Shown here: positions 9,099 through 14,114 of the stretch, one piece after another
Layout of the letters: each line of letters begins with the position of its first letter
Position numbering within the stretch: the first letter of the stretch is position 1
Origin: an uncultured Verrucomicrobiales bacterium
GTDB lineage: Bacteria; Verrucomicrobiota; Verrucomicrobiia; Verrucomicrobiales; Akkermansiaceae
Assembly: GCA_937969125.1 (NCBI GenBank)
Contig: CALBVA010000306.1
Span: 1 to 14,114, forward strand
Direction of reading: 5' to 3'
DNA: 14,114 nucleotides
The notes under the pieces: model-generated
Database searches by the model: none
Told to the model about the DNA's origin: nothing
Seen by the model: the letters and a program-made list of their open reading frames with translations, nothing else
Translations under genes and position numbers: made by a program

Positions 9099-9301
9099 AG
9101 GGATGATCTGGATCGCTCAGAATACCTAAGCGACTTTTCCCTCCGGAGCAAGTCAAGCTAATCGAGGGTGGTGACACGCCAAGCATGCTTCTTTACATTG
9201 ATTTTACTCAATTATCCTCGAGTTGCCGAATACTCTAATAGCGAATCCCTTCCGTCACTCCGGGATTTCACCCTATCGCCTTATCACTCACAATCTCACC
9301 C
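9099..9301. promoter_or_regulatory. Divergent intergenic control region
   Basis: This 203-bp gap separates the start of the complete CotH gene (minus) from the start of the response regulator (plus), so promoters for both must lie here or inside the flanking genes. Toward the CotH gene there is a TTGACT at 9156-9151 on the minus strand, but no good TATAAT-like box follows at 16-18 bp; the nearest AT-rich words (TAGGTA, TATTCT) begin 22 and 26 bp away. Toward the regulator the stretch 9190-9240 is distinctly AT-rich, yet no clear promoter pair stands out. Other structure: the perfect palindrome AAGCATGCTT at 9181-9190, TTTAC repeated at 9192 and 9203, and the inverted repeat ATTGA/TCAAT at 9197-9212. 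That it is regulatory follows from position; the individual sites are speculative. Confidence 0.5.
9192..9213 (+). promoter_or_regulatory. Candidate OmpR/PhoB-type box (11-bp-spaced direct repeat)
   Basis: TTTAC at 9192-9196 recurs at 9203-9207, exactly 11 bp later, each followed by an AT-rich half (ATTGAT, TCAATT). OmpR/PhoB regulators usually bind as head-to-tail dimers to repeats with 11-bp periodicity, and a regulator of that family starts about 90 bp downstream. Five-base matches in AT-rich DNA arise often by chance, and no third copy is present, so this is a weak candidate autoregulatory site. Confidence 0.22.
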
Positions 9302-9991
9302 ATGTTCACACCCACCATCCTCGTTGTTGAAGACGATTCCGCCGTTCGTCAGGGAATCGTCGATGCCCTGACTTTCTCGGGTTACGAGGTGATTTCGGCT
9401 GCCGATGGTCGCAGCGGACGGGAGGCCGCGCTCACCGCCGGTTATGATCTGCTCCTGCTGGACCTCGTGCTTCCACACTTTACCGGATTCGAGATTCTGG
9501 AAGCCCTCCAGAGTCAGCGCGCCGGACAGGCCGTCATTATTCTTTCTGCCCGCGGAGAGGAAAATGACCGCGTGAAGGGACTGAAGATGGGTGCGGACGA
9601 CTACGTCGTGAAACCTTTCAGCGCGCGCGAACTCCTCGCCCGCGTCGATGCCGTTCTCCGCCGTTCCACCGAGCGGCAGGCCCTCAGGCAGACCTATGAA
9701 ATTTCTGGTCGCACCATCGATCTCACCCGCGCGGAAATCATCCATGACGGCCAGGCTTCCGAGCTCTCCGAGAAAGAATCCGCCATTCTAAAATATCTCA
9801 TCGGCAATCCTGATCGCCCCGTCCCTCGTGACGAGCTCCTCCGCCACGTTTGGGGGATCGACCCCAAGCGCATTGAGACCCGCACCGTTGATATGCACAT
9901 CGCCCATCTCCGCAAGAAGCTTGGAGACCAGTCCCAATCCATCCTCGAAACCGTGCGCGGGCGGGGGTATCGTCTCTCAAGAAACCCATGA
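9302..9991 (+). CDS. OmpR/PhoB-family response regulator
   Basis: A 229-residue DNA-binding response regulator, the usual length for the family. The receiver domain (about 5-118) has every expected residue: acidic pair D11/D12, phospho-acceptor D54 in LLLLDLVLP, S82 in ILSAR as the switch Ser/Thr, and K104 in the VKPF motif. The C-terminal winged helix (about 130-227) shows LSEKESAILKYL, the Arg-rich DMHIAHLRKKLG recognition region and a closing TVRGRGYRL wing, all typical of OmpR/PhoB proteins. Phosphorylation at D54 should promote dimerisation on target promoters. ATG at 9302 begins just before the first receiver strand (TILVVEDD); no Shine-Dalgarno sequence precedes it. Its stop overlaps the next gene's start (ATGA), so it is translationally coupled to the histidine kinase, its likely partner. 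Targets are unknown; the divergent CotH genes and its own promoter are the positional candidates. Confidence 0.97.
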   Translation: MFTPTILVVEDDSAVRQGIVDALTFSGYEVISAADGRSGREAALTAGYDLLLLDLVLPHFTGFEILEALQSQRAGQAVIILSARGEENDRVKGLKMGADDYVVKPFSARELLARVDAVLRRSTERQALRQTYEISGRTIDLTRAEIIHDGQASELSEKESAILKYLIGNPDRPVPRDELLRHVWGIDPKRIETRTVDMHIAHLRKKLGDQSQSILETVRGRGYRLSRNP

Positions 9992-11922
9992 ATCGTAGTG
10001 GAAACTGGCTCGTCTGGTCGGTGCTTCTCGCGTGTGCCGTCCTCATCTTTGGCATGTTCGCCTGGATCACTCGGCGTGCTCTCGATTCTGAGAATGAACG
10101 CCTCACTGTGGAAGCGTCTGCCCTCCGCACGGAGCGGGTGCGGCTCTCATTGAACCGCATGGATAACATCGGTACGGATCTTCTGGTTTCAGAGAATCTC
10201 CGCCCGCCTATGCACTATCGGGCTTTCTTTTCTCCAGCGAATATTGTCACCAATGACCTCCGTGGAGTTGAAGAAGGAGTGGTCCTCCAGGTTTCACCCA
10301 TCATGAGAAACTCCGGGGAGTTCATTGACCTTCACTTCGAGATTCAGCCGGACGGGAAAATCTTTTCGCCGCAGGTTCCGCGTGTAGATCAACGCGAACG
10401 CGCCTGGAGTGGGGGGCTGGAGAATGCTCTCATCGACAAGATGTCTCGCAGGCTCGCGAACCTCAATAACGTTGTCCCTACCCGCGAAGAAATCGCTCGA
10501 GTCTTCCACCAGGGGTCGCCAGATCAATTGGCAACTGCCGAGCGGGAGAGGGCTGAGGAAGCGAGTGTCTGGATCGCAGACAATGCCAGTGCCATCGCGC
10601 CTCAAAGCAAAAAATTTGGGGAAGTCTATCAGAACAATCTTAATATCAGCGAAGAGAAATCCCGTACCGATTCCTTTAATAAACGCGTCAATCGTGCTCT
10701 TCAAAATTCTCGTTCAAATCAGGTCCCGCTTTCTCCCAGCAAGCAGGATAAGGCTGGGAAAACGAAAGGAAAACTTCAGGATGACCAGGCGAAGTCTAAA
10801 AGAGGCCCTGAAGGCCCGACCGTAGGGATGACAAGACCCACAGTCAGTCCCAACGGTATTCTCAGCGTCTCGCCCTTCATGCCCCTTTGGCACGGTCATC
10901 AACTCTTCTACCTCCGCGAAGTCCGCCGTCTCCGTAGCGTCACTTATCAGGGTATTTGGATTGCAAGGAGCGCCCTCGAAAAAGCCCTCGTGGCCGAAGT
11001 TCCGACCGATCTCGGTGGCACCAAGCTCGTCCGCTCGGACCAGGCTCCGCAAGAGTCTCATCGCCTCGTTTCTCTCCCCTGGGTACTCGATGTCGCACCG
11101 CTTCCTCCTCTGGAAGAGGTTGGCTGGACCCCACTGCGTAAGACTCTCATTGCCGGATGGAGTGCTGCGGTTTTGGCAATGATTGCCCTCTTCCTGCTTC
11201 TACGTGGCGTCATGAAATTGAGCGAACGCCGCGCTGCCTTCGTCTCATCCGTCACCCACGAACTCCGCACCCCGCTCACCACCTTCCGCCTCTATTCGGA
11301 AATGCTCTCGGAAGACATGATCACCGATGAAGCGAAGAAACAGGAATACCTCCGCACCATGCTCGGCGAGTCTGAACGGTTGAATCACCTTGTGGAAAAC
11401 GTCCTCTCATACGCCCGCATCGAGCGTGGGAATGCCCGCTCGAAGTTCGAGAAACTCGCCGTCGCAGATCTCATCGAGCGCATGCGCTCTGTTCTTCAGC
11501 GACGTGTCGATCAGGAAAATGCCGCCCTCTCCATCGAACTCGCAAACGATCTCGGCGAAGTCGAAACCGACATCACCGCCGTCGAGCAGATCCTCTTCAA
11601 CCTCATTGACAACGCCTGTAAATACGGTCTCCCTGATACTGTCGACGAAGGCGAAACCGGCCACATTGTCCTGAATGTCTCCCGCCTCCCGCGTGGTCTT
11701 GTCTTTGAAGTCAGTGACGAGGGAAGGGGAATCGCGCGCTCAGAAAAACGACGCCTTTTCCGAGCCTTCCATAAGAGCGCCCTCGATGCGGCCCATGATA
11801 AACCTGGCGTCGGTCTCGGTCTCGCCCTCTGCCGCCGCCTCGCCAAAGCTCTCGGTGGTGACCTCCGCCTCGGCAGTAAGCGAGCAAAAGGAGCCAGCTT
11901 CGAACTGGTGATTCCAGGGTGA
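9988..11922 (+). CDS. Membrane sensor histidine kinase, partner of the adjacent response regulator
   Basis: A 644-residue sensor kinase. Hydrophobic segments at about 7-27 and 387-407 bracket an extracytoplasmic region of roughly 360 residues, so the sensor lies outside the inner membrane. No HAMP or PAS domain is evident. The cytoplasmic part begins almost immediately with the dimerisation/phospho-acceptor helix (SSVTHELRTPLTTFRLYSEM; H424). The ATPase domain follows: N-box NLIDNACKYG (N542), G1 box SDEGRGI (D577), and G2 box GVGLGLALCRRL from G607. All catalytic motifs are intact, so it should autophosphorylate and pass phosphate to D54 of the regulator. The sensor region contains a low-complexity Lys/Gln/Ser-rich stretch at about 231-285 that is probably unstructured. 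I recognise no known sensor family; the ligand is unknown. The start overlaps the regulator's stop codon by 4 bp. Confidence 0.96.
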   Translation: MNRSGNWLVWSVLLACAVLIFGMFAWITRRALDSENERLTVEASALRTERVRLSLNRMDNIGTDLLVSENLRPPMHYRAFFSPANIVTNDLRGVEEGVVLQVSPIMRNSGEFIDLHFEIQPDGKIFSPQVPRVDQRERAWSGGLENALIDKMSRRLANLNNVVPTREEIARVFHQGSPDQLATAERERAEEASVWIADNASAIAPQSKKFGEVYQNNLNISEEKSRTDSFNKRVNRALQNSRSNQVPLSPSKQDKAGKTKGKLQDDQAKSKRGPEGPTVGMTRPTVSPNGILSVSPFMPLWHGHQLFYLREVRRLRSVTYQGIWIARSALEKALVAEVPTDLGGTKLVRSDQAPQESHRLVSLPWVLDVAPLPPLEEVGWTPLRKTLIAGWSAAVLAMIALFLLLRGVMKLSERRAAFVSSVTHELRTPLTTFRLYSEMLSEDMITDEAKKQEYLRTMLGESERLNHLVENVLSYARIERGNARSKFEKLAVADLIERMRSVLQRRVDQENAALSIELANDLGEVETDITAVEQILFNLIDNACKYGLPDTVDEGETGHIVLNVSRLPRGLVFEVSDEGRGIARSEKRRLFRAFHKSALDAAHDKPGVGLGLALCRRLAKALGGDLRLGSKRAKGASFELVIPG

Positions 11923-11979
11923 CCGTGATTTTGAATCGCGAATGTTGGAAAAAGCCTTTCCCATCGCTACCCTCGCCAT

Positions 11980-13065
11980 GTGAAGCGCATTTTGGTGGGA
12001 CTTTCAGGCGGGGTTGATTCCTCGGCAGCGGCAGCCTTGTTGCTCGAACAAGGCTACGAAGTCGTCGGCGGATACATGAAAAACTGGATCAACGAGGAAG
12101 GCCTCCCCGGAGACTGTCCTTGGGAATCCGACCTCGAAGACGCACACGCCGTCGCACAGAAACTGGGCATCGAGTTTCGAGTCGTGGACCTCATTGACCA
12201 ATACCGCGAGAGGATCGTGAACTATCTCCTCGAAGGATACCGCGACGGCGTCACTCCGAATCCCGATGTCATGTGCAACCGTGAAATGAAATTTGGCGTC
12301 TTCCTGGACTACGCACTCGCGCAGGGATTCGACGCCGTTGGAACTGGGCACTATGCGCGCCGTCGTGAGCGGAAAGATGGCAATGCCCACCTCCTCCGTG
12401 GAGCCGACCCAAATAAGGATCAATCCTACTTCCTTGCCATGATGACTCAGCACCAAGTCAATCACGCCCTCTTTCCCGCTGGCGAAATGCTCAAACCCGA
12501 AGTGCGCGATGTTGCACGTCGCTTCGATCTGCCAACCGCCGAAAAGAAAGACTCACAGGGCATCTGCTTCATCGGAAATATTAAGATGAGCGACTTCCTC
12601 CGCCACCATGTCCCCGACTCACCCGGTGAGATCGTGGATCTCGATGGCCGAGTCATGGGTCGTCATGACGGGCTCCACCTCTACACCCTCGGCCAGCGAA
12701 AAGGTCACGGCGTCGCCTCACCCCGCGATGGCATGGCTTACGTTGTTGTTGGGAAAGATGCCGAAGCCAATCAGCTTGTCGTTGGTTGGGATGAAGAAAC
12801 CTCCACCGGCCTTTACACTAACAAATGCACTGTTGGTTCCCTCTCCTGGCTTGGCGATCCTATCAGCCGGGGTCGCGCTGAAGTGCAACCCCGCTACCGC
12901 GCCAAATCCGAAGCCGTCGAAGTCACTGAACTCGACGATGGAAAACTCGCCCTGGAGTTCACCCGCATCCAACGCGCCCTCACCCCTGGTCAAATCTGCG
13001 CCTTCTACGACGGAGGCAGACTCATCGGCGGCGGAGTCTTCGAGCGGGTAGGTTTGAAGGAGTGA
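11980..13065 (+). CDS. mnmA: tRNA-specific 2-thiouridylase MnmA
   Basis: MnmA (TrmU) adds sulfur to C2 of uridine 34 in tRNAs for Lys, Glu and Gln, using ATP to adenylate the base and a cysteine persulfide as sulfur donor. At 361 residues it is the normal length. The N-terminal PP-loop SGGVDSS (residues 9-15) binds ATP. The two catalytic cysteines are present: C99 in NPDVMCNREMKFG and C196 in DSQGICFIG, close to the E. coli positions 102 and 199. Other family signatures are GTGHYARR, DQSYFL and LYTLGQRKG, with the C-terminal beta-barrel reaching about residue 355 (RALTPGQICAFYDGG). The start is GTG at 11980, giving MKRILVGLSGGVDSS. No Shine-Dalgarno sequence precedes it, and the GTG overlaps an ATGTGA start-stop pair. 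The gap after the histidine kinase is 57 bp without an obvious terminator, so some read-through is possible, though the function is unrelated. Confidence 0.98.
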   Translation: MKRILVGLSGGVDSSAAAALLLEQGYEVVGGYMKNWINEEGLPGDCPWESDLEDAHAVAQKLGIEFRVVDLIDQYRERIVNYLLEGYRDGVTPNPDVMCNREMKFGVFLDYALAQGFDAVGTGHYARRRERKDGNAHLLRGADPNKDQSYFLAMMTQHQVNHALFPAGEMLKPEVRDVARRFDLPTAEKKDSQGICFIGNIKMSDFLRHHVPDSPGEIVDLDGRVMGRHDGLHLYTLGQRKGHGVASPRDGMAYVVVGKDAEANQLVVGWDEETSTGLYTNKCTVGSLSWLGDPISRGRAEVQPRYRAKSEAVEVTELDDGKLALEFTRIQRALTPGQICAFYDGGRLIGGGVFERVGLKE

Positions 13066-13083
13066 TCCTTTCCCTAGAACTTC

Positions 13084-13107
13084 GCACGGCATGTGCTAAA
13101 GCCGTGT
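13084..13107 (+). other. Short hairpin just before the glucosidase start
   Basis: CACGGC (13085-13090) and GCCGTG (13101-13106) form a 6-bp GC-rich stem around a 10-base loop; a flanking G-U pair could add a seventh. The stem ends two bases before the GTG start at 13109. No T-tract follows, so it is not a good intrinsic terminator. It could affect initiation of the glucosidase or mRNA stability after mnmA, or be chance. Confidence 0.3.
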
Positions 13108-13108
13108 T

Positions 13109-14114
13109 GTGAATCGCGAAAAGCAACGTCTCGCCCAAGACAAATCCCGGGAATCGAACTGGAAACGCTGGGGGCCTTACCTCTCTGAGCGACAGTGGGG
13201 GACGGTCCGTGAGGATTACTCGGCCGATGGTAATAGCTGGGAGGCCTTCACTCACGATGACTCCCGCCGCCGCGTTTACCGATGGGGCGAGGACGGCCTC
13301 CAGGGCTGGTGTGATCGCCAATGCCGCCTTTGCTTTTCTGTCGCTCTCTGGAACACGAATGACAGCATTCTCAAGGAACGCCTCTACGGGCTGACCGGTC
13401 CACAGGGGAATCACGGAGAGGACGTGAAAGAGTGCTACTACTACAAGGAAAGCACGCCCACTCATTCCTACACGAAGGCACTCTACCGTTACCCACACGC
13501 CGCTTATCCGTATTCGGAAATCATTGAGAAGAATGCCTCCCGAAGTCGGGAACAGGCCGAATTCGAGCTGGAAGACACCGGGATTTTTAATGAGAACCGC
13601 TTCTTTGACATCGAGCAGGAGGTGGCCAAGCGCGGACCAGACGATCTCCTCTGGCGCATCACCGCGACTAACCGGGGGCCAGACTCCGCGCCGCTCCATA
13701 TCCTTCCGACGGTTTGGTTCCGCAATACCTGGCGTTATGGAAATCGTGAGGACGATCAAAAAATCCCACCCACGATTTCTCGGGAAGGGGACCACTTAAA
13801 ACTTTGGCATGAAGAGCTGGGCGAGTTCGAATTCCACGCCGAGTCACCGGGTACCGAAGGCTGCTTCCTCTTCACCGAAAACGAAAATGACAATCAGGTC
13901 CTTCACGGGACTGATAACCACACGCCCTATGTGAAGGACGGCTTTCACAAGCTCATCGTGAATAAAGACACTGCTGCGGTCTCGCCTGACGATAAGGGAA
14001 CCAAGGCTGCAGCTCACTTTATCATGGAGATTCCAGCCGGGGAATCGGTCGAGATTCACTGCCGCCTCTGCCCGAAGGACACCGGGATCGAGGCTCTGGA
14101 TGACTTCGCTGAAA
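13109..14114 (+). CDS. GH63 / MGH1-like glucosidase, N-terminal part (runs off right edge)
   Basis: The frame is open from GTG at 13109 to the window end: 335 complete codons, perhaps 40% of a family member of roughly 900 residues. The N-terminus is highly characteristic of bacterial proteins annotated as glucosidase or MGH1-like glycoside hydrolase (GH63 clan): WGPYLSERQWGTVREDYS at residues 21-38, YRWGEDGLQG, GLTGPQGNHGEDVKECYYY at 94-112, PTHSYTKALYRYPHAAYPY soon after, and LPTVWFRNTWRYG near 210. This part corresponds to the N-terminal beta-sandwich region; the catalytic (alpha/alpha)6 barrel and its acidic residues lie beyond the window and cannot be checked. No signal peptide is visible, so a cytoplasmic enzyme acting on alpha-glucosides or related oligosaccharides is likely; the substrate is unproven. 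GTG at 13109 is the only sensible start: an in-frame TAA lies at 13097-13099 and no ATG fits the conserved N-terminus. It follows mnmA by 43 bp. Confidence 0.93.
   Translation, partial: MNREKQRLAQDKSRESNWKRWGPYLSERQWGTVREDYSADGNSWEAFTHDDSRRRVYRWGEDGLQGWCDRQCRLCFSVALWNTNDSILKERLYGLTGPQGNHGEDVKECYYYKESTPTHSYTKALYRYPHAAYPYSEIIEKNASRSREQAEFELEDTGIFNENRFFDIEQEVAKRGPDDLLWRITATNRGPDSAPLHILPTVWFRNTWRYGNREDDQKIPPTISREGDHLKLWHEELGEFEFHAESPGTEGCFLFTENENDNQVLHGTDNHTPYVKDGFHKLIVNKDTAAVSPDDKGTKAAAHFIMEIPAGESVEIHCRLCPKDTGIEALDDFAE

Noticed and set aside
9119..9156. Sigma-70 promoter for the complete CotH gene (TTGACT with TAGGTA or TATTCT, minus strand)
   Set aside because: The -35-like word is good, but the spacing to either -10-like word is 22 or 26 bp, outside the usual 16-18 range.
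9181..9190. Palindrome AAGCATGCTT as an operator
   Set aside because: A single 10-bp palindrome without a second copy or a matching regulator; kept only as a note in the intergenic entry.
11945..11965. Possible terminator after the histidine kinase (GGAAA/TTTCC stem)
   Set aside because: Only a 5-bp AT-rich stem with no T-tract; too weak to call a terminator.
11932..13120. Repeated 11-mer TGAATCGCGAA at 11932 and 13110
   Set aside because: Two copies about 1.2 kb apart, one inside a coding start; it contains the self-complementary TCGCGA and is most simply chance.
13022..13795. 257-codon minus-strand frame at the right side
   Set aside because: It is antisense to the GH63-like gene, whose plus-strand product has unmistakable family motifs.

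Overview
The window reads as ordinary chromosomal DNA from a member of the Verrucomicrobiota, most likely near Verrucomicrobiales. This is inferred from three things: very large secreted proteins combining LamG, lamin-tail, chitobiase-C-terminal and CotH domains, with C-termini typical of that phylum; the absence of Shine-Dalgarno sequences before all six genes; and moderately GC-rich coding sequence. No 16S or other phylogenetic marker is present, so the assignment is tentative.

Layout. The left two thirds (1-9098) hold two tandem minus-strand paralogs. Each encodes a secreted multidomain protein of about 1,500 residues built around a CotH-like kinase domain. The upstream copy (4365-9098) is complete; the downstream copy (1-4305) loses its C-terminus at the left edge. 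A 203-bp intergenic region (9099-9301) separates them from a divergent plus-strand block. That block holds an OmpR/PhoB-type response regulator (9302-9991), a membrane histidine kinase that overlaps it by 4 bp (9988-11922), the tRNA 2-thiouridylase gene mnmA (11980-13065), and the first 335 codons of a GH63/MGH1-like glucosidase (13109 to the right edge). No gene-free stretch exceeds 300 bases, and no RNA genes, insertion sequences, CRISPR arrays or phage genes were seen.

How it fits together. The regulator and kinase form a self-contained two-component system. It is transcribed away from the two CotH-type surface protein genes across a shared control region, so it could regulate itself, them, or both; this rests on position and on a weak 11-bp-spaced repeat. 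mnmA is a housekeeping tRNA-modification gene, and the glucosidase is probably a carbohydrate enzyme with no obvious link to mnmA. The most unusual content is the pair of giant secreted CotH proteins, whose domains are arranged nearly symmetrically (lamin tail, chitobiase-C, CotH, chitobiase-C, lamin tail). I see no clear sign of an undescribed defence or mobile system.
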